64,000 bases of DNA from Arthrobacter sp. StoSoilB19. Lineage in GTDB: Bacteria > Actinomycetota > Actinomycetes > Actinomycetales > Micrococcaceae. The stretch covers positions 3,534,001-3,598,000 of the forward strand of contig NZ_AP024650.1 of the NCBI RefSeq assembly GCF_019977275.1, given 5' to 3'. Shown here in pieces: positions 50,181-60,109 of this stretch. Positions within the stretch are counted from its first letter, which is position 1, and each line of letters starts with the position of its first letter. The notes beneath the pieces were generated by a model that was not told the origin of the DNA, searched no databases, and worked only from the letters and a program-made list of their open reading frames with translations. Made by a program: the position numbers and the translations under genes.

Positions 50181-52907
50181 CTACTTCTTCGCCGTTGCCT
50201 TCTTCTTGGCCGGAGCCTTGCGGGTGGCGGTCCGCTTGACCGGACCCTTGGCGCGTTTCTCGGCCAGGAGTTCCACGGCCTGTTCGCGCGTCAGTTCCTC
50301 GAGGGGCGTGGCCCGCGGAACCGTGATGTTGGTGATCCCGTCGGTGATGTAGGGGCCGAACCGGCCTTCCTTCACCACGATGTTCTTCTCGGACACCGGG
50401 TCCGGGCCGAACTCTGCCAGCGGCGGAACCGCGGCGCGGGCGCCCCGCTGCTTGGGCTGGGAGTAGATCTCCAGCGCCTGCTCCAGCGTGATGGTGAAGA
50501 TTTCCTCTTCCGAGCCGATGGACCGGGAGTCGGTTCCCTTCTTCAGGTACGGGCCGAACCGGCCGTTCTGCACCGTGATGAGGTTGCCCTCGGCGTCCTC
50601 GCCCAGGACGCGGGGCAGGCTCATGAGCTGCAGCGCCTCGTCCAGCGTGACCGATTCGACGGTCATGGATTTGAACAGCGAACCGGTGCGCGGCTTGGCC
50701 TTGACCGGCTTCTTGGGCGGCTTGGGCTTGCCGTTCTTGTAGTACTCCACCGGCTGCGCCGCAATTTTTTCCTCGGTCATCTCCGGGATGATCTCGGTGA
50801 CGTAGGCGCCGTAGCGGCCGTTCTTGGCAACAACGGTGTGGCCCGTGTGCGGGTCGGTGCCCAGCACGCGTTCCTCCGGCGCCGCCGTCTCCATCAGTTC
50901 GATGGCCTTGGCGGCGGTGAGCTCGTCGGGGGCCAGGTCCTCGGGCACATTGGCGCGCGCCGATTCGACGATTTCGCCGGTCTTCGGGTCCACCACTGCC
51001 GCCGAGCTTTCCAGGTAGGGGCCAAACTTGCCCACCCGGAGGGTGATGTCGTCGGTGATGGGGATCGAGTTGATTTCCCGGGCATCGATCTCGCCCAGGT
51101 TGTTCACGATGCTCAGCAGGCCGGGGTCGGAGTCCTCGCCGAAGTAGAAGTGCCGCAGCCATGACGCGCCGGCTTCCTGGCCGTTGGCGATCTTGTCCAA
51201 ATCGCCTTCCATGTCGGCGGTGAACTCGTAGTCCACGTAGTCGGAGAAGTGCTGCTCCAGGAGCCGGATGACCGAGAAGGCGATCCAGCTGGGCACCAGC
51301 GCGGAGCCCTGCTTCCGGACGTAGCCGCGGTCCTGGATGGTGGAGATGGTGGAGGCGTAGGTGGACGGGCGGCCGATGCCCTTCTTTTCCAGTTCCGCGG
51401 TCAGGGATGCTTCGGTGTAGCGCGGAGGCGGGGAGGTCTCATGGCCCACGGCCTGGATGTCCGCAGCGGTGAGGGAGTCGCCCTTGGCCACGTTGGGCAG
51501 GCGGCGCGCTTCGTCGGAGTCGTCGTCGCCGCGCGTCTCGTCCTTGCCTTCCTCGTAGGCGGCGAGGAAGCCGGGGAAGGTAATCACGGTGCCGGAGGCG
51601 GAGAATTCCGCGTCCCGCCCGTCGGTGGCCACGGCACCCAGGCGGATGGTCGCCGTCGAACCCTTGGCGTCGCCCATCTGGGAGGCGACGGTGCGCTTCC
51701 AGATCAGTTCGTACAAACGGAATTCGTCGCCCGACAGCTGCTTGGCCACCTGGGCCGGGGTGCGGAACGAGTCGCCGGCGGGGCGGATGGCCTCGTGTGC
51801 CTCCTGCGCGTTCGCTGCCTTGCCGGTGTACACGCGCGGTGACTGCGGGATGTACTCGGGGCCGTACAGCTCCGAAGCCTGCCGGCGGGCAGCGGTGATG
51901 GCTTCGTCACTCAGCGCGGAGGAGTCCGTACGCATATAGGTGATGTAGCCGTTTTCATACAGCCGCTGGGCGATCTGCATGGTGCTCTTGGAGGAGAAGC
52001 GCAGCTTCCGGCCCGCCTCCTGCTGCAGCGTGGAGGTGGTGAACGGCGCCGCGGGACGCCGGGTGTACGGCTTGGTGTCAACGGAGCGGACCCGGAACTC
52101 CGCATCCTGCAGCCCTGCCGCCAGGGACGTTGCCAGTTCCTCGTTGAGGTGGGCCACGTTCCGGGAAGTGAGTTCGCCGTTGTCGTTGAAATCGCGGCCC
52201 GTGGCCACCTTGGCGCCGTCAACGGCGGCAAGCTTGGCCTTAAAGGAGCCGGAGTCGGCACCGAACTGGCCGGTCAGGTCCCAGTAGGAGGCTGCCTTGA
52301 AGGCCATGCGTTCGCGTTCACGGTCCACCACCATGCGGGTGACCACGGACTGCACGCGCCCGGCGGACAGTCCCCGCGCCACCTTGCGCCACAGCACGGG
52401 GGAGATTTCGTAGCCGTAGAGCCGGTCAAGCACGCGGCGGGTTTCCTGGGCATCCACCAGGTCCTGGTCCACGTCGCGCAGGTTGCCCATGGCGCGCTGG
52501 ATGGCTTCCTTGGTGATTTCGCCGAACGTCATCCGGTACACCGGGACCTTGGGCTTCAGCACTTCCAGCAGGTGCCACGCGATGGCTTCGCCTTCGCGGT
52601 CCCCATCGGTTGCGAGATAGAGTTCGTCGGCGTCCTTGAGCGCAGCCTTGAGCTCGGTCACCTTTTTCTTCTTGTCCGGGGACACCACGTAGTACGGCTT
52701 GAAGTCGTGCTCAATGTCCACGGCGAACTTGCCCACCGATGTCTTCTTCAGCTCGGCAGGGAGTTCGGACGGCTGCGGCAGGTCGCGGATGTGACCAATG
52801 GAGGCCTCAACGATGAAGCCCTCGCCGAGGTACTTGGCGATGGTCTTGCTCTTGGCCGGAGACTCCACAATCACGAGTTTCTTGCCGGTTTTGGCCTTGC
52901 TTGGCAC
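50181..52907 (-). CDS. topA: DNA topoisomerase I
   Basis: A 908-residue type IA topoisomerase that relaxes negative supercoils. The Toprim domain has LVIVESPAKSKTIAKYLG and LATDGDREGEAIAWHL; the active-site tyrosine is ~Tyr324 in YITYMRTDSS. The C-terminal part lacks zinc fingers and has repeated Toprim-linked modules (KFGPYLE, RYGAYVTE, RFGPYLKKG, RFGPYITDG), followed by a Lys/Ala-rich tail, as usual in Actinobacteria. The GTG at 52907 with AGGAG four bases upstream is chosen; the frame is open to 52949. Confidence 0.96.
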   Translation of the reverse strand: MPSKAKTGKKLVIVESPAKSKTIAKYLGEGFIVEASIGHIRDLPQPSELPAELKKTSVGKFAVDIEHDFKPYYVVSPDKKKKVTELKAALKDADELYLATDGDREGEAIAWHLLEVLKPKVPVYRMTFGEITKEAIQRAMGNLRDVDQDLVDAQETRRVLDRLYGYEISPVLWRKVARGLSAGRVQSVVTRMVVDRERERMAFKAASYWDLTGQFGADSGSFKAKLAAVDGAKVATGRDFNDNGELTSRNVAHLNEELATSLAAGLQDAEFRVRSVDTKPYTRRPAAPFTTSTLQQEAGRKLRFSSKSTMQIAQRLYENGYITYMRTDSSALSDEAITAARRQASELYGPEYIPQSPRVYTGKAANAQEAHEAIRPAGDSFRTPAQVAKQLSGDEFRLYELIWKRTVASQMGDAKGSTATIRLGAVATDGRDAEFSASGTVITFPGFLAAYEEGKDETRGDDDSDEARRLPNVAKGDSLTAADIQAVGHETSPPPRYTEASLTAELEKKGIGRPSTYASTISTIQDRGYVRKQGSALVPSWIAFSVIRLLEQHFSDYVDYEFTADMEGDLDKIANGQEAGASWLRHFYFGEDSDPGLLSIVNNLGEIDAREINSIPITDDITLRVGKFGPYLESSAAVVDPKTGEIVESARANVPEDLAPDELTAAKAIELMETAAPEERVLGTDPHTGHTVVAKNGRYGAYVTEIIPEMTEEKIAAQPVEYYKNGKPKPPKKPVKAKPRTGSLFKSMTVESVTLDEALQLMSLPRVLGEDAEGNLITVQNGRFGPYLKKGTDSRSIGSEEEIFTITLEQALEIYSQPKQRGARAAVPPLAEFGPDPVSEKNIVVKEGRFGPYITDGITNITVPRATPLEELTREQAVELLAEKRAKGPVKRTATRKAPAKKKATAKK

Positions 52908-53036
52908 TGTGCTCCTACAGAAAAAGGTTGCTGGGGCAGATGAGCCCATGTTCGCCTAGTTCACCATATTTTGGGGAATCGTGCGCATTCATGTGGAAAA
53001 GACGGGGTTCCGGCGAGCGTCTTAGGGGGCCTCCCG

Positions 53037-54704
53037 TCAGGCTGGGCTCCCTGCCGGAATGAGGAAGCCGTCGCGGACCAGGTTGGCCACGTCGGCGAGC
53101 AGCGCACCCTGGAAGGATCCGGCGTCGAACCCTTGCTCCCCGTCCCCGCCGGCGTCCAGGGCCCCACCCAGGAGGGCCTCCAGGGCACCGGCGATCTGAC
53201 CGGCGGTGAGGTCGCCGTCGCACGCGGACACGAAGCCCGCCAGCTCGGTGCTCATCAGGTTGGTGCGCCGAAGCCCGGCACCCTGCCGGAGCAGGATCAC
53301 GCCCGGGTGTTCGGCGCCGGGGCGCTGGTGGCGCTCCTCGGTGACGTCGTCGGCCACCAGCAGGTGCGTGCCGGCAAGATCATGCGCGGCCAGCCAGTCG
53401 CTGCGTTCGACGGCGGCACCCAGGTGGGGTCCGATGGGCTGCTCGATGGGGTAGCTGATTTCCTCGAAACGGCTGATGGCGGCCGGGCCGCCGTGTGCGG
53501 GGCGCCGCAGCCACACCATGCCGAAACCGATCCCTGCCACGTTCCGGGAGGCGAAGTCGTCAAGGTAGGCGGCGTACGCGTCCCGGTAGTGCTGCCGGTC
53601 CCGGGATTCCGAGGCGTCCTGCAGCCAGGTTTCGGCATATTGTTCCGGGCTGACCTGCTCGCGCTGGATAAACCATGCGTCAGTTCCCGCCCGCACCCAC
53701 GACTTTGGCCGCTCGTCCCAGCCAGAGCCGGCCGGGACTTCCCAGTTGCCCAGCATCTGTGCCGAACCGCCGGGGGCCAGGATCCCGGGCAGGTCCGCCA
53801 CCAGGGAGGCGACGATGTCATCGCCCGGGAGGCCGCCGTCGCGGTAGGTGAACTGGTCCGCGGCATCCTCGCCGGAACTGCGCGGGGTGATGACGAACGG
53901 CGGATTGGAGACCACCAGGCCGAATTCCTCACCGGTTACAGGCCCCAGGAGGGAACCCAGGCGCAGGCTCACCCGGTCCTCAAGCCGGTCGGGATCGACG
54001 GACAGCGCCTCTGCATTGAGCAGGATGTTGAACCGGGCGTAGGCCAGGGCTCGCTCGGAGATGTCGGTGGCGGTCACGTGCTGGCAGTGGTGGAGCAGGT
54101 GGAAGGCCTGGATGCCGCAGCCGGTTCCCAGGTCCAGGGCGCGCTCGGTGTGGCGGCGGATGGTGGTCTGCACCAGGGTGGTGGAGGCCTGCCCGATGCC
54201 CAGGACGTGGTCGTGCCGCAGCACCCCGGCCTGCTGGTGGGCGGCAAGGTCGCTGGCCACCCACAGCTCGGCGCCGCCGCTGCCGTCGTCATTCCTGTCC
54301 CATCCGTACGGCCGCAGGTCGGCCTTGGCGGTGAGCAGGCCCGAGCCGGGAACGGGCTGTACCAGCCCAAGCTCGAGGAGGCCTTCCACGCCTGTGCCCG
54401 GCAGGGCGGCGTCGAGCGTTTCCCGTTCCTGGGGCTCGGCAAGGAGCCACAGACGGACGACGGCGGCAAGCGGCGCTGCTTGGTTGTCCTGCCGCACTGC
54501 CCGCTCGGCAGCGAGCAGCGCGGGGATGATCTGGTCCCGGTTCAGTGCCGCGGAGGCGGTGGGGCCAAGCAGCCGGGCGACGCCGTCGAGCGTGTAATCG
54601 AGGCGGCGGAGGTCTGCGGCTAGCGCCGCCAGCAGGCCGGGAAGGTCGCTGCGGGGAGCGTCGGGGGTGTTGCCGGCGGTGAACTCGTGAGGGGATCTAG
54701 GCAC
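53037..54704 (-). CDS. SAM-dependent methyltransferase with DUF7059-like N-terminal domain
   Basis: A 555-residue protein. Residues ~1-135 are a helical N-terminal domain (DUF7059-like), residues ~140-340 a class I methyltransferase with motif I in LDLGTGCGIQAFHLL and the catalytic-type NPPF in LVVSNPPFVITPR, and the rest a further domain ending FLIPAGSPA. NPPF is typical of N-methyltransferases acting on amide or amino groups (HemK/PrmC or RsmC kind). Its substrate is unknown. The start is GTG. It lies upstream of topA in the same direction. Confidence 0.8.
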   Translation of the reverse strand: MPRSPHEFTAGNTPDAPRSDLPGLLAALAADLRRLDYTLDGVARLLGPTASAALNRDQIIPALLAAERAVRQDNQAAPLAAVVRLWLLAEPQERETLDAALPGTGVEGLLELGLVQPVPGSGLLTAKADLRPYGWDRNDDGSGGAELWVASDLAAHQQAGVLRHDHVLGIGQASTTLVQTTIRRHTERALDLGTGCGIQAFHLLHHCQHVTATDISERALAYARFNILLNAEALSVDPDRLEDRVSLRLGSLLGPVTGEEFGLVVSNPPFVITPRSSGEDAADQFTYRDGGLPGDDIVASLVADLPGILAPGGSAQMLGNWEVPAGSGWDERPKSWVRAGTDAWFIQREQVSPEQYAETWLQDASESRDRQHYRDAYAAYLDDFASRNVAGIGFGMVWLRRPAHGGPAAISRFEEISYPIEQPIGPHLGAAVERSDWLAAHDLAGTHLLVADDVTEERHQRPGAEHPGVILLRQGAGLRRTNLMSTELAGFVSACDGDLTAGQIAGALEALLGGALDAGGDGEQGFDAGSFQGALLADVANLVRDGFLIPAGSPA

Positions 54705-54747
54705 CGCTCAAGTTTAGTCCGGCCTGCCTGCGCGGTACGGTGGAGCC

Positions 54748-55224
54748 ATGCCTTCACGTCCTGCCCTCCTTCCGCGCGCCCGCATGGCAGCCGCTGCGGT
54801 GCGCCGGCCGCTGCCGGGGACTCTGTTTGCCGCGGTCCTCGCCCTGGCCGTTGCGGGGTGTTCGCCCGGGACCTCCGTGGAGAATGCGGATGTCCCCAAG
54901 TGGCGGGCCACGGCCCTGCCCTCCTCCTCAGCGGCCGTTGTGCTCCAGGACTCGGGCAAGATCCTTAACCGCGACCGGATCGTGCAGGCGGCCGCAAGGG
55001 TGCCTGCCGGAAGCTACACGCTGACGGCAGTCTGTGACGGGACGGGGAAGGCCTTCTTCGCGGTGACGCTGGACGGCAAGCCCGTGGCGGAAGCCGGGGC
55101 CGCCTGCAACGGCCGGCGCGAGACCACGAAAATCAGCCTGCCGGCTGCCGGACGGGTAGAAATCAGCAGCTCCAGCGTGGACGCTCCGCTGCTTTACGCC
55201 TACCAGCTGGTACCGGCCCAATAA
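54748..55224 (+). CDS. putative lipoprotein A
   Basis: A 158-residue protein. A basic N-terminus and hydrophobic run (TLFAAVLALAV) end in the lipobox VAGC (~residue 38). The mature domain has a strand-rich pattern with YTLTAVCDGTGKAFFAVTLD and a second cysteine in GAACNG. It is followed 50 bp later by a protein of the same layout, suggesting an old duplication. The function is unknown; the short beta domain might bind a partner at the outside of the membrane. Confidence 0.7.
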   Translation: MPSRPALLPRARMAAAAVRRPLPGTLFAAVLALAVAGCSPGTSVENADVPKWRATALPSSSAAVVLQDSGKILNRDRIVQAAARVPAGSYTLTAVCDGTGKAFFAVTLDGKPVAEAGAACNGRRETTKISLPAAGRVEISSSSVDAPLLYAYQLVPAQ

Positions 55225-55274
55225 CGCCCGCTCGGGCTATGGTCCGCCGCCCGCTGCGGGCATAAAGTCTGACT

Positions 55275-55838
55275 ATGCCCAGTGTGCGGAGAATCTCCGC
55301 GCCCCTTCCCCGAGGGAGAGCACGGGCGCCGCTGGCACCGAAGCCCGCCGCCGCCGTCGCCCTTGGGCTGGTGCTTGCGGCAGGTGCGCTGGCCGGCTGC
55401 GAATATACGTACGACGACGCCCGGACCGGCACCGTGCAGGGCACCGCCAGCGCCGCCCCGGCGCCGGCCTTCACCCGTGACCCGTTGCAGCAGGACCCGG
55501 TCAGCGAGGCGGAACTGGGCGATTGGGTGTCGCGGGCGCTCCCCGACGGCACCGGTCCGGTGGTCCAGGCCGATGCCGGGCTCCTGGCCCCCGCGGAAGT
55601 GCGGACCATCTCCTCACCGGTCCTGAAGACCGGAACCTACACCCTGGCCATCGCCTGCAGGAGCCAGCGCCGGGTGACCTTCACGGTGCGCACTGAGACC
55701 CTCACGCTGGTGGACCTGGGCCTGCGGTGCGGCATCAACCGCGAAAACGTCATCTACCTGTCCACGGACAGCGTCCTGACGGTCAGGGTGGAGGCCAGGA
55801 CCGCGGCCAACTATGCGTTCTGCGTGTACCGGCTCTGA
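55275..55838 (+). CDS. putative lipoprotein B, related to the preceding gene
   Basis: A 187-residue protein with signal AAVALGLVLAAGA and lipobox LAGC (~residue 42). The C-terminal half (YTLAIACRSQRRVTFTVRTE, LRCGINRENVIYLS, NYAFCVYRL) parallels lipoprotein A, with the same spacing of cysteines and the final hydrophobic strand. A linker of ~50 Ala/Pro/Thr-rich residues precedes it. Its function is unknown. Confidence 0.7.
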   Translation: MPSVRRISAPLPRGRARAPLAPKPAAAVALGLVLAAGALAGCEYTYDDARTGTVQGTASAAPAPAFTRDPLQQDPVSEAELGDWVSRALPDGTGPVVQADAGLLAPAEVRTISSPVLKTGTYTLAIACRSQRRVTFTVRTETLTLVDLGLRCGINRENVIYLSTDSVLTVRVEARTAANYAFCVYRL

Positions 55839-55904
55839 CGGCCGGGGTCGTCCCGGCGGGGGCCTCACCCTGGCTTGGCACCTGCGTCCGGAGCGGCACC
55901 GTCC

Positions 55905-56801
55905 TCAGGCGGCGGTGCAGCCTTGGGGGCAGCGCAACGTCTCGGGACTGGCGGCACACTCCGTGCAGTACAGCGTCAGCGTGCGGCAGGTGGGATTGGA
56001 ACAGTTCTCGAACTTGCTGGTCGGCGCGGAGCAGCGGGCGCACTGGCCAATGGTCTTGGCGTCGTCGCTGAACTCCAGGTGCATACGCTTGTCAAAGACG
56101 TAGAGCGAGCCTTCCCACAGTCCCTGGTCCTTGAAGGCTTCGCCGTAGCGCACGATGCCCCCGTCCAGCTGGTACACCTCTTTAAAGCCGCGGTTCACCA
56201 TCAGGCTGGAGAGCACCTCGCAGCGGATGCCCCCGGTGCAGTAGGTGACCACCGGCTTGTCCTTCAGGGAGTCGTACTTGCCGGAGTCCAGTTCCTTGAT
56301 GAAGTCGTGGGTGGTGGCCACGTCCGGGACTACAGCGTCCTTGAACCGGCCTATCTCAGCTTCGAACGCGTTGCGGCCGTCGAAGAAGACGACGTCCTCG
56401 CCGTCCTTCTTCCTGGCATCCACCAGTTCATGGAGTTCCTCGGGTTTGAGGTGCTTCCCGCCGCCCACCACGCCGTTGGCGTCGACCTTGAGTTCTCCGG
56501 GTGCGCCGAAGGAGACGATCTCGTCCCGCACCTTGACGCTGAGCCGGGGGAAGTCCTCTGCTCCGCCGTCGGACCATTTGACGTCGATGCCGCGGAACCC
56601 GGCGTATTCGCGCGTGGTCTTGACGTACTGCTTAACGGCGCCGATTTCCCCGCCCACGGTGGCGTTGATTCCGTCCTTGGAGAGGATGATGCGGCCCGTA
56701 AGGCCCAGCTTCTCGCAGAGGGCGCGCTGCCAGAGCCGGACGGCGTCCGGATCGGTGATGGGGGTGAAGCCGTAGAAAAGCACAATTTTGTTCAAAGCCA
56801 C
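55905..56801 (-). CDS. trhO: tRNA uridine-34 hydroxylase (TrhO/YceA family rhodanese protein)
   Basis: A ~298-residue protein. The N-terminal acylphosphatase-like part ([27 protein letters not shown]) is followed by a rhodanese domain with the active cysteine in [15 protein letters not shown] and a C-terminal cysteine-rich segment (CARCSAP, CSNPTCR, CTECAAS, CPQGC). TrhO forms 5-hydroxyuridine at position 34 of certain tRNAs. The start is uncertain; GTG at 56801 is taken since it leads straight into the family start, with the frame open to 56846. Confidence 0.9.
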   Translation of the reverse strand: MALNKIVLFYGFTPITDPDAVRLWQRALCEKLGLTGRIILSKDGINATVGGEIGAVKQYVKTTREYAGFRGIDVKWSDGGAEDFPRLSVKVRDEIVSFGAPGELKVDANGVVGGGKHLKPEELHELVDARKKDGEDVVFFDGRNAFEAEIGRFKDAVVPDVATTHDFIKELDSGKYDSLKDKPVVTYCTGGIRCEVLSSLMVNRGFKEVYQLDGGIVRYGEAFKDQGLWEGSLYVFDKRMHLEFSDDAKTIGQCARCSAPTSKFENCSNPTCRTLTLYCTECAASPETLRCPQGCTAA

Positions 56802-56933
56802 GCATTTAAGGGTACCGGCTGCAGCGGCGGCCTGGTCCTGCTTCACAACGCCCGGAGGAGGGCCTCATTACGATTGCATAAGCGATTCCCTACCCCCTGT
56901 TGCTGGCGATCGGGCTGGAATAGTCTTCTTGCC

Positions 56934-57626
56934 ATGAGTCCGGAAACCGCTGTTGAAGACATCACTGGCCTGCTTGAGGTGTGGGTTGCGGGCTGGGCCG
57001 GGTGTCGCGGTTACCAGACCGCCAAGGAGGGCCGCTTCCCGGCAGCACTCCGTGCTGATACCAGCGGCGAGTGGGAAGTCTTCGCCTCAGAACCTACTGA
57101 TGACGAGTTCGCCACGCTGGCCGCCCGAACCGCAGAAACCCCCGCGCGGGTGCTGACCATCCTTACCAATGACCCCTCCCGCTATGCGGCAATGGCAGGC
57201 CGGCAGGGCCTGAATGTCACCTCGGATTCGCAGGCGATGATGATCGTTGACATGGAAACCCAGGACGCGGAGGACCCGTGGCTTTCCGATGACGACCTGA
57301 GACTTTCCACGTACGAAAGGGACGGCGTGTATTACGCCGAAGTCCTTTCGGGGGACGCGGTCGCGGCGGGCGGCCGGGCCTTCGTGGTGGGTGATACCGC
57401 CGTCTTTGACAAGATCATCACCCAGCCGGCATTCCAGCGCAGGGGCCTGGGGAGCCTGATCATGCGGGCGCTGGCGGCGCAGGCGTCCGGCCGCGGCATC
57501 CGGACCGGCCTCCTGCTGGCGTCCGTGGACGGGCAGAAGCTCTATTCGCACCTCGGCTGGAGCACCATTGCCCGGGTCCTGATGCTTTCGGCATCGCATG
57601 ACGGATCGGATCTGTCGCTGAGCTGA
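56934..57626 (+). CDS. GNAT-family N-acetyltransferase
   Basis: A 230-residue protein with an N-terminal ~100-residue domain and a C-terminal GNAT fold: the acetyl-CoA loop is QRRGLGSLIMRAL, preceded by KIITQPAF, and the last strand region is LLASVDGQKLYSHLGWSTIARV. The substrate is unknown. ATG 56934 is chosen; upstream extension would run through the divergent trhO gene. It is followed 86 bp later by the helicase gene. Confidence 0.85.
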   Translation: MSPETAVEDITGLLEVWVAGWAGCRGYQTAKEGRFPAALRADTSGEWEVFASEPTDDEFATLAARTAETPARVLTILTNDPSRYAAMAGRQGLNVTSDSQAMMIVDMETQDAEDPWLSDDDLRLSTYERDGVYYAEVLSGDAVAAGGRAFVVGDTAVFDKIITQPAFQRRGLGSLIMRALAAQASGRGIRTGLLLASVDGQKLYSHLGWSTIARVLMLSASHDGSDLSLS

Positions 57627-57712
57627 GCCGGCCCGTCCGGCGGAGCCGGGCTGCGGGGTTCCCGTTGGTGACCCGTGACCTGCCGCGGTGCATCGGATGA
57701 AAGAATGGTGGG

Positions 57713-60088
57713 GTGAACCCCCATGACTCCCTGATTCCTCTGCTGGGCCGCGGCCCGGACCCGGAACAGCTCCGTCATGTCCGCAGGATCCCGGCGCGGG
57801 AGGCAATCCACGCGCCGTGGCCGGCCTGGGTGCACCCGGACATTCTCGGGGCGTACGGGTCGCTTGGCATCCGCGAGCCGTACCGGCACCAGGTGGACGC
57901 GGCCAATGCAGCATATGCCGGGGAGCACGTTGTGGTGGCCACCGGAACCGCGTCCGGGAAGTCGCTGGCGTACCAGTTGCCGGCGCTGGATGCGATCCAC
58001 CGTTCCGAGCTGCGCGTGCTGGCGGAGCCGGGAAAGATTCACGACGACGGTGCCGTCACCCTTTACCTTTCCCCCACCAAAGCGCTGGCGGCCGACCAGC
58101 TGAACGCCATCCGGGCCCTGAGGCTGCCCACGGTACGGGCGGAAACGTACGACGGCGACACGGATCCGGCCGCCCGGCGGTGGATCCGGGACCACGCGAA
58201 TTTCATCCTGGCCAACCCGGACATGCTGCATTTCGGCATCCTTCCCAACCATGCCTGGTGGGCCGGGTTCTTCCGCCGGCTGCGCTACGTCATCGTGGAC
58301 GAGGCACACAGCTACCGTGGCGTCTTCGGATCGCATGTTGCTAACCTGATGCGCCGGCTCCGCCGGATCTGCGCGTACTATGGCGCGGGCACCTCGTTCC
58401 CCGAACCGGTCTTCATCGCGGCTTCCGCCACCGCCTCCGAGCCTGATGTCTCCTTCTCACGCCTCATCGGCGCCCCCGTGAAGGCGGTCTCCGAGGACTG
58501 CTCGCCCCACGGGGCCACCACCGTGGCGCTCTGGGAACCGGCGCTGACCGAGGTCCGGGGCGAGAACGGGGCCAAGGAGCGGCGGACGGCAGTGGCCGAA
58601 ACTTCTGACCTGCTCGCCAACCTGGTGTCCGCCCGGATCCGGACCATTGCCTTCATCAAATCCCGCCGCGGCGCCGAGACCATCTCCGCCATCACCAAGC
58701 GGCTCCTTGACGAGGTGGACCCCAGCCTCCCGCAGCGGGTGGCCGCCTACCGCTCCGGATACCTTCCGGAAGAGCGGCGCGCGGTGGAGAAGGCGCTGCG
58801 GTCGGGCCAGCTGCTGGGCGTTTCCAGCACGTCCGCCCTGGAGCTGGGAATCGACATTTCCGGTCTCGATGCGGTCTTGGTGGCCGGCTGGCCCGGGACG
58901 CGGGCTTCCCTGTTCCAGCAGATTGGCCGCGCCGGCAGGGCGGGCCAGGATGCCATCGCCGCATTTGTGGCCAGCGATGATCCGCTGGACACCTTCCTGG
59001 TGAACCACCCGGAGGCGATTTTCGATGTCTCGGTGGAGGCCACGGTCTTCGACCCGTCCAACCCCTATGTGCTGGGACCACACCTCTGCGCCGCGGCAGC
59101 GGAACTCCCCCTGGGACCGGCGGAGCTGGACCTTTTTGGCGGAACTGCCGAAAAGCTCCTGGACCGTCTGGTGGCGCAGGGATATTTGCGGCGGCGTCCC
59201 GCCGGCTGGTTCTGGACCCACTCGCAAAGCGCCGCGGCCATGGTCAATCTCCGGGCCGACGGCGGCGGTCCGGTCAGCATCGTTGACGCCGAGACCGGCT
59301 CGCTGCTGGGGACCATGGACTCGCCCCAGACCCATTACCAGGCCCACACGGGCGCGGTATACGTCCACCAGGGCGACACCTACGTGGTGGAGGACCTGAA
59401 CGAAGACGACCACTCTGTCATGGTTCGCCGGGCAAACCCCGACTACTACACCACAGCACGGGACGTGACCCAGATCGAGGTCCTGGACACGGTGCGGACC
59501 ATGCAATGGGGCGATGTAACCGTCCACTTCGGCGATGTGAAGGTCACCACGCAGGTTGTCTCCTTCCAGCGCAAGGCCTTGATTTCCAACGAAGTCCTGG
59601 GTGAGGAGCCCCTTGAGCTGGGTGCCCGGGAGCTCTTCACCAAGGCCGTATGGTTCGTGGTGGACAACCGTTCCTTGACGCGGGCCGGCCTCATCGAAGC
59701 CCAGTTCCCCGGTGCCCTCCACGCCGCCGAGCACGCCGCGATCGGGCTCCTTCCCCTCGTCGCCTCCAGCGACCGCTGGGACATCGGCGGGGTCTCCACG
59801 GCACTGCATGCGGACACCGGGGTGCCCACCATCTTCGTGTATGACGGGCACCCCGGCGGGGCGGGGTTTGCCGAACGGGGCTTCGACAAGGCCATGGTGT
59901 GGCTGGCGGCAACCCGGGACGCCATCAAGGCCTGCGAGTGCGAGTCCGGCTGCCCGTCCTGCGTGCAGTCCCCCAAGTGCGGCAACAAGAACAATCCGCT
60001 GGACAAGGCCGCCGCGGTGACCCTGCTGGATGTCCTGCTCAAGGATGCCTCCGAGACGTCCCGTGTGGATGTGGAGGCGAGGAGCTGA
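57713..60088 (+). CDS. DEAD/DEAH-box helicase with DUF1998 (MrfA-like)
   Basis: A 791-residue superfamily 2 helicase. Motif I is VVATGTASGKSLAYQLPA, motif II DEAH in VIVDEAHSYRG, motif III SATAS, and motif VI QIGRAGRAGQ. The C-terminal DUF1998 domain has a four-cysteine cluster, CECESGCPSCVQSPKCGN, expected to bind zinc. In Bacillus the relative MrfA (YprA) repairs mitomycin-C damage. The start is GTG. The order topA ... helicase ... Tad genes matches mycobacteria (Rv3646c, Rv3649, Rv3654c-Rv3659c). Confidence 0.92.
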   Translation: MNPHDSLIPLLGRGPDPEQLRHVRRIPAREAIHAPWPAWVHPDILGAYGSLGIREPYRHQVDAANAAYAGEHVVVATGTASGKSLAYQLPALDAIHRSELRVLAEPGKIHDDGAVTLYLSPTKALAADQLNAIRALRLPTVRAETYDGDTDPAARRWIRDHANFILANPDMLHFGILPNHAWWAGFFRRLRYVIVDEAHSYRGVFGSHVANLMRRLRRICAYYGAGTSFPEPVFIAASATASEPDVSFSRLIGAPVKAVSEDCSPHGATTVALWEPALTEVRGENGAKERRTAVAETSDLLANLVSARIRTIAFIKSRRGAETISAITKRLLDEVDPSLPQRVAAYRSGYLPEERRAVEKALRSGQLLGVSSTSALELGIDISGLDAVLVAGWPGTRASLFQQIGRAGRAGQDAIAAFVASDDPLDTFLVNHPEAIFDVSVEATVFDPSNPYVLGPHLCAAAAELPLGPAELDLFGGTAEKLLDRLVAQGYLRRRPAGWFWTHSQSAAAMVNLRADGGGPVSIVDAETGSLLGTMDSPQTHYQAHTGAVYVHQGDTYVVEDLNEDDHSVMVRRANPDYYTTARDVTQIEVLDTVRTMQWGDVTVHFGDVKVTTQVVSFQRKALISNEVLGEEPLELGARELFTKAVWFVVDNRSLTRAGLIEAQFPGALHAAEHAAIGLLPLVASSDRWDIGGVSTALHADTGVPTIFVYDGHPGGAGFAERGFDKAMVWLAATRDAIKACECESGCPSCVQSPKCGNKNNPLDKAAAVTLLDVLLKDASETSRVDVEARS

Positions 60089-60109
60089 CGCCCGATGCCG
60101 GCGTCATCG

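Noticed and set aside
55875-56933. 583-residue form of the GNAT protein
   Set aside because: The first 353 residues are antisense to trhO, which has a conserved catalytic cysteine.
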